Source: Luteimonas sp. MC1825 (GTDB taxonomy: Bacteria > Pseudomonadota > Gammaproteobacteria > Xanthomonadales > Xanthomonadaceae). From it: a stretch of 64,000 nt of DNA. Positions 29,043-38,573 of this stretch are shown here, in pieces. Every line of letters begins with the position of its first letter. The first letter of the stretch is position 1. The translations under genes and the position numbers were made by a program. A model generated the notes under the pieces. That model ran no database searches, was not told the origin of the DNA, and was given only the letters and a program-made list of their open reading frames with translations. The stretch lies in the NCBI RefSeq assembly GCF_014764385.1, contig NZ_CP061714.1, forward strand, positions 2,542,001-2,606,000. Reading direction: 5' to 3'.

Positions 29043-31907
29043 ATGCGCGAATCCGCCCCGAACGATCCCGCCATCGACACCTCGCCCTCGCCCGGTGACG
29101 AGGTCAAGACCACGACCTGCTACATGTGCGCCTGCCGCTGCGGCATCAAGGTCTGGCTGGCGGACGGCAAGGTGCGCTACATCCAGGGCAACCCCGCGCA
29201 CCCGGTGAACCAGGGCGTGCTGTGCGCGAAGGGTGCCAGCGGGATCATGCAGCACTACTCGCCGGCGCGGCTGGCCAAGCCGCTGCTGCGCGTGGGCGAA
29301 CGCGGCAGCGGTGAATTCCGCGAGGTTGAATGGGATGAAGCGCTGCAGCTCGCCACCTCGTGGCTGGCGTCGGTGCGCGCGCGCAATCCGGACGAACTTG
29401 CGTTCTTCACCGGCCGCGACCAGTCGCAGGCGCTGACCGGCTGGTGGGCGCAGCAGTTCGGCACCATCAACTACGCCGCGCACGGGGGCTTCTGCTCGGT
29501 GAACATGGCCGCCGGCGGCCTGTACACGCTGGGCGGCTCGTTCTGGGAATTCGGCGAGCCGGACTGGGAGCACACGCAGTACCTGATGCTGTGGGGCGTC
29601 GCCGAAGACCACGACTCCAACCCGATCAAGCTCGGCCTGGGCAGGCTGAAGGCCCGCGGTGCCAAGGTGGTCGCGGTGAACCCGGTGCGCTCGGGCTACG
29701 GTGCGATCGCCGACGAGTGGATCGGCATCCGCCCCGGCACCGACGGCCTGTTCGCGTTCGCGCTGATCCACGAGCTGCTGCGCATGGACCGCATCGACCT
29801 GGACTACCTGGTGCGCTACGCCAACGCGCACTGGCTGGTGGTGCGCGACCCGGGCGCGGCCGGGGACGGGCTGTTCGTACGGGATGCCGCGGGACAGGCG
29901 CTCTGCTGGGTGGGATCGGCCGGTGAAGGAGGGCTGCAGCCCGCCGACAGCATCGACATCTCGCCGGCGGTGGTTGGCGAGTACAGGCTTCACGACGGCC
30001 GCAGCGCGGTGCCCGTGTTCCAGCTCGTCGCCGAACGCTATCTCGATCCGCAATACGCGCCGGACGCGGTCTGCGAACGCTGCGGCATTCCCGCCGACAC
30101 CATCCGCCGCATCGCGCGCGAACTCGCCGCGGCCGCGTTCGACAGCAAGCTGTCACTGCCCATCGCCTGGACCGACGCCTGGGGCCGCGAACACACCGAC
30201 ATGCCCGGGCGCCCGGTGTCGCTGCACGCCATGCGCGGCATCAGCGCGCATTCGAACGGGTTCCACACCTGCCGCGCGCTGCACCTGCTGCAGCTGCTGC
30301 TGGGCGCGGTGGATGCGCCGGGTTCGTTCCGTTACCAGCCGCCCTATCCGAAGCCGATCCCGCCGCCGAACCGCCCGGGCAAGACCCGCCGCGCCGACGG
30401 CACGCTCGATGCCGGCCCGCTCGGCTTCGTGCACGGCCCGGAGGACCTGCTGGTCGACGCCGAAGGCCGGCCACGCCGCATCGACCACGCGTTCTCGTGG
30501 GCCTATCCGCTGTCGGCGCACGGCATGATGCACACGGTGATCCGCAACGCCCACGCCGGTGATCCGTACCGCATCGACACGCTGATGATGTTCATGGCCA
30601 ACATGAGCTGGAACTCGGCGATGAACACCGGCGAGACCATGCGCTGGCTGACCGACAAGGACGCCGACGGCACGTACCGCATCCCGCACATCATCTATTC
30701 CGACGCCTACGCCTCGGAGATGGTCGCCTACGCGGACCTGGTGCTGCCCGACACGACGTACCTCGAGCGCTTCGACGCGATCAGCATGCTCGACCGGCCG
30801 ATCTCGGATGCCGACGGCGCGGCGGATGCGATGCGCCATCCGGTGTTCGATCCCGCCACGCAGGACGGCAGCGACGGGCGCGCGCGCGACGTGCGCGGCT
30901 TCCAGTCGGTGCTGCTCGATCTGGGCGCGCGCCTCGGCCTGCCCGGCATGGTGCACGCCGACGGCTCGCCTGCGTACCGCGACTACGCCGACTACATCGT
31001 CCGCCACGAACGCACGCCGGGCGTCGGGCTGCTCGCCGGCTGGCGCGGCGAGGACGGCGACCTGCACGGCAAGGGCGCGCCCAACCCGGAGCAGCTGCAG
31101 CGCTACATCGACAACGGCGGCTTCTGGCGCGAGGAGATCCCCGAGCACGCGCGCTATTTCAAGATGGCCAACCGCGGTTATCTCGAATGGGCGCACAGGT
31201 TGGGCTTCATCGGCTCCACCGCGCCGATCGTGCTGCAGCTTTACGCCGAACCGCTGCAGAAGTTCCGGCTCGCCGCCCTGGGCCACGGCGAGCACCAGCC
31301 GCCCGAGGAACATCGTGAACGCGTGGCCACGTATTTCGACCCGCTGCCCATGTGGTACGAGCCGTTCGAGCACGACCAGACCAGCCGCAAGACCTATCCG
31401 CTCAACGCCGTGACCCAGCGACCGATGTTCATGTACCACGCCTGGGGATCGCAGAACGCGTGGCTGCGGCAGATCGCCGCGCGCAACTGGCTGTACCTGC
31501 ATCCCGACACCGGCGCGGGCCTGGGGCTCGCCGACGAAGACTGGATCACCGTCGCCTCGCACAACGGCGAGATCACCGTGCAGGCGAAATTCGCCGGCAA
31601 CGTGCAGCCGGACACGGTGTGGACCTGGAACGCGATCGGCAAGCGCCGCGGTGCCTGGCGGCTGGCGAAGGACGCACCGGAAGGCGACACCGGCTTCCTG
31701 CTCAACCACCTCATCTCGGACCGCACCCCGCGCGGCGACTACGCCAATGCCGACCCGGTCACCGGCCAGGCGGCGTGGTTCGACCTGCGCGTGTCGATCC
31801 GCAAGGCCGATGCCGGACATTCGCAAAGCGCGCAGCCGCAGTTCGCGCCGCTGCCGCTGGGTGACGCGCCCGACGGTCCGCTCCGCTACGGTGCGCGCCG
31901 ACGATGA
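29043..31907 (+). CDS. soeA: SoeA-like molybdopterin oxidoreductase, catalytic subunit (probable sulfite dehydrogenase)
   Basis: DMSO-reductase-superfamily molybdenum enzyme, 954 residues. The N-terminal 4Fe-4S motif is C26-x2-C29-x3-C33-x27-C61. A likely Mo-ligand Cys is in HGGFCSVNMAAGG (about 151), followed by GGSFWEFGEPDWEH, GVAEDHDSNP and GIRPGTDGLFAFALIHELL, blocks I recall from SoeA, the cytoplasmic sulfite dehydrogenase of purple sulfur bacteria. No Tat signal is present, which fits a cytosol-facing SoeABC rather than periplasmic DmsA/PsrA. The stop overlaps the permease start by 4 bp. ATGs at 29025 and 29034 are alternatives. The substrate is inferred; other oxyanions are possible. 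Confidence 0.85.
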   Translation: MRESAPNDPAIDTSPSPGDEVKTTTCYMCACRCGIKVWLADGKVRYIQGNPAHPVNQGVLCAKGASGIMQHYSPARLAKPLLRVGERGSGEFREVEWDEALQLATSWLASVRARNPDELAFFTGRDQSQALTGWWAQQFGTINYAAHGGFCSVNMAAGGLYTLGGSFWEFGEPDWEHTQYLMLWGVAEDHDSNPIKLGLGRLKARGAKVVAVNPVRSGYGAIADEWIGIRPGTDGLFAFALIHELLRMDRIDLDYLVRYANAHWLVVRDPGAAGDGLFVRDAAGQALCWVGSAGEGGLQPADSIDISPAVVGEYRLHDGRSAVPVFQLVAERYLDPQYAPDAVCERCGIPADTIRRIARELAAAAFDSKLSLPIAWTDAWGREHTDMPGRPVSLHAMRGISAHSNGFHTCRALHLLQLLLGAVDAPGSFRYQPPYPKPIPPPNRPGKTRRADGTLDAGPLGFVHGPEDLLVDAEGRPRRIDHAFSWAYPLSAHGMMHTVIRNAHAGDPYRIDTLMMFMANMSWNSAMNTGETMRWLTDKDADGTYRIPHIIYSDAYASEMVAYADLVLPDTTYLERFDAISMLDRPISDADGAADAMRHPVFDPATQDGSDGRARDVRGFQSVLLDLGARLGLPGMVHADGSPAYRDYADYIVRHERTPGVGLLAGWRGEDGDLHGKGAPNPEQLQRYIDNGGFWREEIPEHARYFKMANRGYLEWAHRLGFIGSTAPIVLQLYAEPLQKFRLAALGHGEHQPPEEHRERVATYFDPLPMWYEPFEHDQTSRKTYPLNAVTQRPMFMYHAWGSQNAWLRQIAARNWLYLHPDTGAGLGLADEDWITVASHNGEITVQAKFAGNVQPDTVWTWNAIGKRRGAWRLAKDAPEGDTGFLLNHLISDRTPRGDYANADPVTGQAAWFDLRVSIRKADAGHSQSAQPQFAPLPLGDAPDGPLRYGARRR

Positions 31908-33676
31908 CCCAGGAGATGCTGCTGACCTTCCTGGTCCTCGCCGGCGCCGTGGCGCTGTTCGTCAGCGAGAAGCTGCCGCCGGAAGTGGTGGCGATGCTGG
32001 TCCTGGCGGCGCTGCTCACCCTGCGCCTGGTCACGACCGAAGAAGCGCTGTCGGGATTCAGCAGCCCGGCCACGGTCACGGTGGCGGCCATGTTCGTGCT
32101 CAGCGCCGGCCTGCAGCGCAGCGGCTCGCTCAACCGCCTGGGCGAGGCCATCGCGCGCATCCGCTGGGGCTGGCTGCTCGCGCTGGTGATGATCGTACTG
32201 ACCGCGGCGGTCTCGGCGTTCATCAACAACACGGCGGCGGTGGCGGTGTTCCTGCCGCTGATCATCGCGGCCGCGGTGGCCAACAACCTGCCGCCGTCGA
32301 AGTTCCTCATCCCGCTGTCGTACGCCGCGCAGTTCGGCGGCGTGTGCACCTTGATCGGCACCTCCACCAACCTGCTGGTCGATTCGATGGCCCGCCAGGC
32401 CGGGCATGCCGGCTTCACCATCTTCGAGTTCAGTCGCCTGGGCATCGTCTTCGTGGTGGTGGGCACCGTGTACCTGATGATCGCGCGGCGCTTCCTGCTG
32501 CCCGATCTCGGCGTCCCGCACCAGGCCGACAGCGGCCATGCCGGCCGCTACGTGGCCGAACTGCTGGTGTCCGACAAGTCCGGCGCGGTCGGCAAGCGCG
32601 CCAGCGACCTGTTGCCGCACACCAGCGGCGACGTGGTGGTGCTGGAGCTCTTCCGTGGCCGCACCGCGCTGCCCGCGCCGCGCGACACGCTGATCGAGCC
32701 CGGCGACCGCATGCTGGTGCGCGGTGCCTGGCCGGACATCGATGCGGCGCGGCGCAAGCTGAAGCTGAAGTTCGACGAGGTGGCACGCGGGCTCGAGGAC
32801 GCGGGCGGGGACGACGGACGCGTGCACGCCGAAGCGATGGTCGCCCCGGGCTCGCACCTGATCGGCCATACGCTCGCCGGCCTGCGCTTCGCCCACGTCT
32901 ACCACGCGCGCGTCCAGGGCCTGCACCGCCATCGCCTGTCGATCCGCCAGCCACTCGACCAGGTGCCGCTGGCGATGGGCGACGTGTTCCTGCTGGATGC
33001 GCCGGAAAGCGCGCTCGACCTGATGCGCGCCGACCCCGGCCTGGTGCTGCTCGCCGAGCGCCCCCAGCAACGCAGCTCCATCCGCCGCGCGCTGCTGGCG
33101 CTCGGCATCTTGACCGCGGTGGTCGCGGTTGCCGCCGCCGGCTGGATGAGCATCGTGGCCTCGGCGATCTTCGGCTGCGTCGCACTGATCCTGCTGCGCG
33201 TGCTGGAGCCGGAAGACGCCTACGCCGCCATCGACTGGCGCGTGGTGCTGCTGCTGGCCGGCGTGCTGCCGCTGGGGATCGCACTGCAGAACAGCGGCGC
33301 GGCGGCGCTGGTCGCCGATTTCTCGATCGACGTGGTCGGCGGCTTCGGGCCGGTGGCGACGCTGGCGGTGATCTACATCCTGACCTCGGTGCTGACCGAG
33401 ATCATGAGCAACAACGCGTCGGCCGCGCTGGTGGTGCCGATCGCCATCGCCACCGCCGAATCGCTCGGCCTGGACAGCAAGCCGTTCCTTGTGGCGGTGG
33501 CGTTCGCGGCGTCGACCAGCTTCGCCACGCCGATCAGCTACCAGACCAACACCATGGTCTACGCCGCCGGCGGCTACCGCTTCCAGGATTTCCTCAAAGT
33601 GGGGCTGCCGCTCAACGTCATCTTCATCGCGATGGCGATCGTGCTGATCCCGCGCTACTTTCCCTTCTCGCCGTGA
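31904..33676 (+). CDS. SLC13-family anion permease with two TrkA-C (RCK_C) domains
   Basis: Divalent-anion/Na+ symporter-like membrane protein, 590 residues. Two membrane halves carry the family signature clusters INNTAAVAVFLPLI and MSNNASAALVVPIAIA and the STSFATPISYQTNTMVYA motif. They flank a soluble region (about residues 205-375) with two TrkA-C-like domains (LIEPGDRMLVRG, LAMGDVFLLDAP). Relatives transport sulfate, thiosulfate, phosphate or carboxylates. It is translationally coupled to soeA (ATGA) and precedes soeB by 7 bp, so it is wired into the sulfite dehydrogenase operon; a role in sulfate/sulfite traffic is likely but unproven. Confidence 0.88.
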   Translation: MTQEMLLTFLVLAGAVALFVSEKLPPEVVAMLVLAALLTLRLVTTEEALSGFSSPATVTVAAMFVLSAGLQRSGSLNRLGEAIARIRWGWLLALVMIVLTAAVSAFINNTAAVAVFLPLIIAAAVANNLPPSKFLIPLSYAAQFGGVCTLIGTSTNLLVDSMARQAGHAGFTIFEFSRLGIVFVVVGTVYLMIARRFLLPDLGVPHQADSGHAGRYVAELLVSDKSGAVGKRASDLLPHTSGDVVVLELFRGRTALPAPRDTLIEPGDRMLVRGAWPDIDAARRKLKLKFDEVARGLEDAGGDDGRVHAEAMVAPGSHLIGHTLAGLRFAHVYHARVQGLHRHRLSIRQPLDQVPLAMGDVFLLDAPESALDLMRADPGLVLLAERPQQRSSIRRALLALGILTAVVAVAAAGWMSIVASAIFGCVALILLRVLEPEDAYAAIDWRVVLLLAGVLPLGIALQNSGAAALVADFSIDVVGGFGPVATLAVIYILTSVLTEIMSNNASAALVVPIAIATAESLGLDSKPFLVAVAFAASTSFATPISYQTNTMVYAAGGYRFQDFLKVGLPLNVIFIAMAIVLIPRYFPFSP

Positions 33677-33683
33677 GGCCACG

Positions 33684-34415
33684 ATGACCAGCCTGCCACC
33701 GCCGTCGCCGAGGAAGATGGGCCTGGTGATCGACCTCGACACCTGCGTCGGCTGCCACGCCTGCGCGACCAGCTGCAAGGAGTGGAACGCCGGCGGCATC
33801 GCCGGGCCGCTCACCGACGAACACCCCTATGGCAAGGATCCATCCGGCGTGTGGTTCAACCGCGTGCACAGTTACGAGCTGGCGGAGGCGGAGGCCCAGC
33901 CGGCCATGACCCTGCACTTCCCGCGCAGCTGCCTGCACTGCGAGACGCCGGCGTGCGTGACGGTGTGCCCGACAGGTGCCAGCTACAAGCGCGCCGGGGA
34001 CGGCATCGTGCTGGTCGACGAGGACACGTGCATCGGCTGCCAGCTGTGCAGCTGGGCCTGCCCCTACGGCGCGCGCGAGTACAGCGAGGTCGAGGGGGTG
34101 ATGAAGAAATGCACCCTGTGCGTCGACCGCATCTACAACGTGAACCTCGAGGAGGCCGAGCGCCAGCCGGCCTGCGTGCAGGCCTGCCCGACGCGCGCGC
34201 GGCACTTCGGCGATCTCGGCGACCCGGCGTCGGCGGTGTCGAAGCTGGTCGCCGAACGCGGCGGCGTGGCGCTGCTGCCGGAACTCGGCTACCAGCCGGT
34301 AAACCGCTACCTGCCGCCGCGACCGCGGCGCGGCGATGGCGAAAGCGCGGAGCCCGACACAGCCACGCGTGCAGCCTCGCCACTACATTGGCTGGCCCGC
34401 ACGTTCCGGCGCTGA
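33684..34415 (+). CDS. soeB: SoeB-like 4Fe-4S dicluster electron-transfer subunit
   Basis: Iron-sulfur subunit of 243 residues binding four 4Fe-4S clusters, shown by the Cys motifs CVGCHACATSCKEWN, CLHCETPACVTVCPTG, CIGCQLCSWACPYGA and CTLCVDRIYN with the later ACVQACPTRA. There is no signal peptide, consistent with a cytosolic catalytic side. It carries electrons between SoeA and the membrane anchor. It lies 7 bp after the permease and 9 bp before soeC. Confidence 0.92.
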   Translation: MTSLPPPSPRKMGLVIDLDTCVGCHACATSCKEWNAGGIAGPLTDEHPYGKDPSGVWFNRVHSYELAEAEAQPAMTLHFPRSCLHCETPACVTVCPTGASYKRAGDGIVLVDEDTCIGCQLCSWACPYGAREYSEVEGVMKKCTLCVDRIYNVNLEEAERQPACVQACPTRARHFGDLGDPASAVSKLVAERGGVALLPELGYQPVNRYLPPRPRRGDGESAEPDTATRAASPLHWLARTFRR

Positions 34416-34424
34416 GAGACCCCG

Positions 34425-35381
34425 ATGCGACCCGCACTGTCGATCATCTTCTTCACCACGCTCTCCGGCGCCGGCTATGGCCTGCTGGCGTGGACCGGCA
34501 TCGCGATCGCACTGCTGGCGCTGCGCGGCGGGCTGTCCACCGCGCTGGATGGCGTGCAGTTCGCCGGCGTGGTACTGGGGCTGGTGCTGTCGACGGCGGG
34601 CCTGCTGAGTTCGCTCGGCCACCTCGGCCAGCCACGCCGCGCCTGGCGCGCGCTCAGCCAATGGCGCACCTCGTGGCTGTCGCGCGAGGGCGTGCTGGCG
34701 ATCGCCACCGCAGTGACCGCGCTCGCGGTCATCGCCTTGCTTGTGTGGATGCCGGCCGGCGCATCGCGCGCCGCGTGGCTGGCGCTGCTCGGCCTGCTGC
34801 TCGCGGTGCAGGCACTGGCCACGGTGGCCTGCACGGCAATGATCTACGCCTCGCTCAAGCCGATCCCGGCGTGGCGCCATCCGCTGGTGGTGCCGGTGTA
34901 CCTGCTGTTTGCCCTGCTGACCGGGCTTGCGCTGCAGTTCCTGGTGATGGCCGCGATGCTGCGCGGGCAGGGGCCCGCGATGATGCTCGCCAGCCTGGCG
35001 ATCCTGGGCGCGCTGCTGGCCGGGCTGAAGTGGCTGTACTGGCTGGCGATCGACGGTGCCGGCGCGCCGGCCGCGCGCGGCGCCGCGCTCGGCCTGCCGG
35101 GCCGCGACGCCAGGGTGTTCGAGCATCCGCACACCGAGGCCAACTACATCACCCGCGAGATGGTGTTCGCGGTGGCCCGCCGCCATGCGCTGCGGCTGCG
35201 GATCGCCACCAGCCTCGCGCTGGTCGCGGCGCCGCTGCTGGCGACCCTGCTGGTGGCGACCGCCCTGCTGTCCCCGGTTGCCGGCGTGCTGCTGGCCGCC
35301 CTCGGGCTGCTGGCCGCGGCCTTCGTGGAACGCTGGCTGTTTTTCGCACAGGCGCGCCATGTGGTTTCGGCGTATTACTGA
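34425..35381 (+). CDS. soeC: SoeC/DmsC-like membrane anchor subunit
   Basis: Polytopic membrane protein, 318 residues, with eight predicted hydrophobic segments, of the DmsC/NrfD-like anchor family. The typical beginning is MRPALSIIFFTTLSGAGYGLLAW, with the block STAGLLSSLGHLGQPRRAWRALSQWRTSWLSREG following and HPHTEANYITREMVFAVARRHA near residues 228-250. It exchanges electrons with the quinone pool. Last gene of the soeA-SLC13-soeB-soeC operon. Confidence 0.92.
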   Translation: MRPALSIIFFTTLSGAGYGLLAWTGIAIALLALRGGLSTALDGVQFAGVVLGLVLSTAGLLSSLGHLGQPRRAWRALSQWRTSWLSREGVLAIATAVTALAVIALLVWMPAGASRAAWLALLGLLLAVQALATVACTAMIYASLKPIPAWRHPLVVPVYLLFALLTGLALQFLVMAAMLRGQGPAMMLASLAILGALLAGLKWLYWLAIDGAGAPAARGAALGLPGRDARVFEHPHTEANYITREMVFAVARRHALRLRIATSLALVAAPLLATLLVATALLSPVAGVLLAALGLLAAAFVERWLFFAQARHVVSAYY

Positions 35382-35412
35382 ACCGCACCGCCGTATTCCG
35401 GGGGCATCGCCT

Positions 35413-35440
35413 TTGAACGGCGTCTAAAAGACGCGATAAT
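35413..35440 (+). promoter_or_regulatory. sigma70-like promoter with a palindrome in the spacer
   Basis: TTGAAC (35413-35418) and GATAAT (35435-35440) form -35/-10 elements with a 16-bp spacer. The spacer contains a perfect inverted repeat GCGTCT-AAA-AGACGC (35420-35434) that abuts the -10. The AT-rich -10 stands out in this GC-rich window. It would drive the barrel gene starting at 35475, which has GGAG upstream of its ATG. The palindrome placement is typical of a repressor operator, but the protein is unknown. Confidence 0.5.
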
Positions 35441-35474
35441 TGCCCGGTAATCGTTTCCATCGGAGCCCTACGGC

Positions 35475-36158
35475 ATGTTGTCCGCCGCCCTGTGGGTGGC
35501 CATTGCCGCCCCGCCCGTGCTGATCGCGCCCTTGCCGGAGTCCCCCGGCGAGCCGGCGCTGTTCGCCGTGGCGGCCGGGCGCGCCGACCTGCGCCGCCCC
35601 TGCTACCAGCTGGTCTGCAACGACGCCGGCTGGCGCGCGCCGACGCGGTTCACGCGCATCGCCCGGCCCAAGGCACCCGGCACGCTGGACCCGCTGCTGC
35701 CGATACGGCTGCCGGCGATCGCGGCGCGGCGCTATCCGCTGTACTCGCCGGCGTCGCGCCGCGACTGGCGCACCACGCACGGCAGCCACTCGCGCTTCGA
35801 TGCCGGCTTCGGCTACGAGGCCGTGCGCACGCCGGACACCAATCTCCGCGTGGAATTCGGCACCGGCTACCGCCTGCAGCCCTATGCCGACCATGGCACC
35901 GCGAGCGAAGGCCCGATCGCCCGCGGCCGCCTCGAGCTGCGGCAGAACCTCAGCGACAACGCGCTGCTGACCCAGCGGGTCCTGGTGGAGACCGGCCGCC
36001 TGAACACCACCACCCGGCAGGTGATCGGCGTGGACCTGCGCCTGCAGCCGCAATGGACCCTGCATTCGAATTTCGAGCTGCGCCACGACAGCGCCGGCGA
36101 CGGTGGACGCGGCGCAACGGCCACCGAAGGTTCGCTGCAGCTGCGCTACCGGTTCTAG
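35475..36158 (+). CDS. putative small outer-membrane beta-barrel protein
   Basis: Exported protein of 227 residues of unknown family. It has an N-terminal signal (MLSAALWVAIAAPP) and a C-terminus of alternating hydrophobic/polar strands (RVEFGTGYRLQPY, RGRLELRQNLSDNALLTQRV, QVIGVDLRLQPQWTLHSNFELRHDS) ending LQLRYRF. The terminal Phe is the usual BAM recognition signal. Two Cys (PCYQLVCND) lie in the N-terminal third. It has its own promoter (35413-35440) rather than belonging to the soe operon, and ends 95 bp from the convergent hemC. Confidence 0.75.
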   Translation: MLSAALWVAIAAPPVLIAPLPESPGEPALFAVAAGRADLRRPCYQLVCNDAGWRAPTRFTRIARPKAPGTLDPLLPIRLPAIAARRYPLYSPASRRDWRTTHGSHSRFDAGFGYEAVRTPDTNLRVEFGTGYRLQPYADHGTASEGPIARGRLELRQNLSDNALLTQRVLVETGRLNTTTRQVIGVDLRLQPQWTLHSNFELRHDSAGDGGRGATATEGSLQLRYRF

Positions 36159-36172
36159 GCGGGGGCGGTTTC

Positions 36173-36220
36173 TCGCGAAGGCGCGAAGGCGCGAAGGCGC
36201 GAAGGCGCGAAGGCGCGAAG
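36173..36220 (+). repeat. 8-bp tandem repeat array (GCGCGAAG)n
   Basis: Five perfect tandem copies of GCGCGAAG (36181-36220), preceded by one imperfect copy (TCGCGAAG at 36173-36180). The array lies between the convergent barrel gene and hemC, outside any gene. It resembles the CTTCGCG-containing segments near 20241-20254 and 54818-54831 (opposite orientation), suggesting a dispersed motif family. Copy number is likely to vary by slippage. Confidence 0.9.
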
Positions 36221-36252
36221 GGGCGATCGGGGCTGGTTGGTCGCGGCCGGGG

Positions 36253-37167
36253 TTACCTGGGGGGAAGGAACTCGGCGGCGCCGGCGGCGAGCAGGCGCGC
36301 CGCGACGTCCTGGCCAAGCGCGTCGGGCGTCGACGCGGGGGATTGGGCGCTGGCGCGGACGCTGCGCCCGTCGTGTTCGCTGCCCACCAGGCCGTCCAGA
36401 CGCAACGTGTCACCTTCAAGGCGTGCGAATGCGGCGACCGGCACGTGGCAGGAGCCGTGCAGGGCCAGGTTGAGGGCGCGCTCCGCCGACGCGCAGGTGC
36501 GGGTGGGCGCGTGGTCGAGGGCGCGGCACAGCGCCATCACCGCGGCATCGTCGCCGCGGCATTCGATCGCGATCACGCCCTGCGCCGGCGCCGGCAGCCA
36601 GTCCGGCGCATCCAGGCGCATGCGGATGCGTGCACTGAAGCCGAGGCGGTCGAGACCCGCGCAGGCCAGCACGATCGCGTCGTACTCGCCGGCATCGAGC
36701 TTGGCCAGGCGGGTGTTGACGTTGCCGCGCAGGTCGCGGATCTCGAGGTCCGGGCGCAGCGCGCGCAGCTGCGACTGCCGGCGCAATGACGAGGTGCCGA
36801 CGCGCGCGCCCTCGGGCAGCGCGGCCAGGCTTGCATGATGGTTGCTGACGAAGGCATCGGCATGGTCGGCGCGCGCCAGGAACGCCGGCAGTGCGAACGG
36901 CGCGTCGACTTCCATCGGCACGTCCTTCAGCGAATGCACCGCGCAGTCGGCCTCTCCGCGCAGCATCGCGAGTTCCAGTTCCTTGAGGAACAGGCCCTTG
37001 CCGCCGATCGCGGACAGCGAGCGGTCCAGCACTTCGTCGCCGCGGGTCGACATCGGCACCAGCTCCACCACGATCCCGGGGTGGGCGGCGCGCAGCAGGT
37101 CGGCGACGTGTTCGCTCTGCCAGAGGGCGAGCGGGCTCTTGCGGGTGGCGATGCGGAGGGTGTTCAC
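36253..37167 (-). CDS. hemC: hydroxymethylbilane synthase (porphobilinogen deaminase)
   Basis: Heme-pathway enzyme, 304 residues, joining four porphobilinogens into hydroxymethylbilane. The motifs are [75 protein letters not shown] and the dipyrromethane-cofactor Cys in [12 protein letters not shown]. The start is GTG at 37167 (VNTLRIAT); upstream codons in frame (about 40) are not family sequence. It is divergent from dadA, 119 bp between starts. Confidence 0.96.
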   Translation of the reverse strand: MNTLRIATRKSPLALWQSEHVADLLRAAHPGIVVELVPMSTRGDEVLDRSLSAIGGKGLFLKELELAMLRGEADCAVHSLKDVPMEVDAPFALPAFLARADHADAFVSNHHASLAALPEGARVGTSSLRRQSQLRALRPDLEIRDLRGNVNTRLAKLDAGEYDAIVLACAGLDRLGFSARIRMRLDAPDWLPAPAQGVIAIECRGDDAAVMALCRALDHAPTRTCASAERALNLALHGSCHVPVAAFARLEGDTLRLDGLVGSEHDGRSVRASAQSPASTPDALGQDVAARLLAAGAAEFLPPR

Positions 37168-37286
37168 CGCGCCATTATCGCCTTCCGCACAGGCCGGCGC
37201 GGGTTTCGATCCATATACTGGCGCATTCCATGAACCCGTCGGCCACGCCGCAACCACTGGCCGCCCGGCCCATCGAGTCAATCCCA

Positions 37287-38573
37287 ATGCGTATCCTGAT
37301 CCTGGGCTCCGGTGTGATCGGAGTGACCAGCGCGTGGTATCTGCGCCAACAGGGGCACGAGGTCGTCGTCATCGACCGTGCGACCGGCCCCGCGATGCAG
37401 TCCAGCTTTGCCAATGCCGGCCAGGTCTCGCCCGGCTACGCCTCGCCCTGGCCCGCGCCGGGCATCCCGCTGAAGGCGGTGGGCTGGCTGCTGTCGCGGC
37501 ACGCGCCGCTGGCGATCCGGCCGACCGCCGACCCCGCGCAGTACCGCTGGATGTGGCAGATGCTGCGCAACTGCACCCATCACCGCTATGCCATCAGCAA
37601 GGCGCGGATGGTGCGGCTCGCCGAGTACAGCCGGGCCTGCCTGGAGGAGCTGCGCCGCGATACCGGCATCGCCTACGAGCAGCGCACGCTCGGCACCACG
37701 CAGCTGTTCCGCACGCAGGCGCAGCTCGACGGTGCCGCCAAGGACATCGCGATCCTGCGCCAGTACGGCGTGCCCTACGAGCTCCTCGACCGCGCCGGAA
37801 TCGTCCGCGTGGAGCCGGCGCTGGCCAGGGTCGCCGATACGCTGGCCGGTGCGCTGCGCCTGCCGGGCGACGAAACCGGCGACTGCCACCTCTTCACCAC
37901 CCGGCTGGCGGCGATGGCCGAGGCCGCGGGGGTCGAGTTCCGCTACGGGCAGGACGTCGAAGCCCTGCTGGGCGACGGGGACCGCATCGCCGGCGTGCGC
38001 ATCCAGGGCCGGACCGAAACCGCCGACCGCTATGTGCTGGCGCTGGGCGCGTGGTCGCCACGCCTGCTCGCGCCCCTCGGCATCCGCCTGCCGGTGTACC
38101 CGCTCAAGGGTTATTCGCTGACGATCCCGATCACGGACCCCGGGCTGGCTCCGCACTCGACCGTGCTCGACGAAAGCTACAAGGTGGCCATCACCCGCTT
38201 CGACGATCGCATCCGCGTCGGCGGCATGGCCGAAGTCAGCGGCTATGACCTGTCGCTGCCGCAGCGCCGCCGCGACACCCTGGAGATGGTGGTGCGCAGC
38301 CTGTATCCCGATGGCGGCGACCTTGCCAACGCCAGTTTCTGGAGTGGCCTGCGCCCCTCCACGCCGGACGGCCCGCCCGTGGTCGGCCCCACGGCGTACC
38401 GCAACCTGCTGCTCAACACCGGGCACGGCACCCTGGGCTGGACGATGGCCTGCGGCTCGGGGCGCTACCTGGCCGACCTGGTCGACGGCCGTGCGCCCGC
38501 GATCGACAGCGAGGGCCTCGACATCTCCCGCTACGGGCGCCCCTGGCCCGCCGCGCCCACGGGGCTGCGCTGA
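37287..38573 (+). CDS. dadA: D-amino acid dehydrogenase small subunit
   Basis: FAD-dependent D-amino acid dehydrogenase, 428 residues, that oxidises D-alanine to pyruvate with electrons to the respiratory chain. The Rossmann FAD motif [26 protein letters not shown] begins at residue 4; [22 protein letters not shown] and the C-terminal [22 protein letters not shown] are family blocks. The ATG at 37287 gives the usual MRILILGSG start. Its stop shares one base with the alr start (TGATG), the classic dadA-dadX coupling for L-alanine catabolism. Confidence 0.96.
   Translation: MRILILGSGVIGVTSAWYLRQQGHEVVVIDRATGPAMQSSFANAGQVSPGYASPWPAPGIPLKAVGWLLSRHAPLAIRPTADPAQYRWMWQMLRNCTHHRYAISKARMVRLAEYSRACLEELRRDTGIAYEQRTLGTTQLFRTQAQLDGAAKDIAILRQYGVPYELLDRAGIVRVEPALARVADTLAGALRLPGDETGDCHLFTTRLAAMAEAAGVEFRYGQDVEALLGDGDRIAGVRIQGRTETADRYVLALGAWSPRLLAPLGIRLPVYPLKGYSLTIPITDPGLAPHSTVLDESYKVAITRFDDRIRVGGMAEVSGYDLSLPQRRRDTLEMVVRSLYPDGGDLANASFWSGLRPSTPDGPPVVGPTAYRNLLLNTGHGTLGWTMACGSGRYLADLVDGRAPAIDSEGLDISRYGRPWPAAPTGLR

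Noticed and set aside
29043..35381. DmsABC or polysulfide reductase instead of SoeABC
   Set aside because: No Tat signal on the catalytic subunit and the sequence blocks match the cytosolic SoeA type better; kept as an alternative in the entry rather than the main call.
36173..36220. CRISPR array
   Set aside because: The units are 8 bp and contiguous, with no spacers and no cas genes nearby.
37214..37219. TATACT as the dadA promoter -10
   Set aside because: No acceptable -35 at 16-18 bp spacing; too weak to list.
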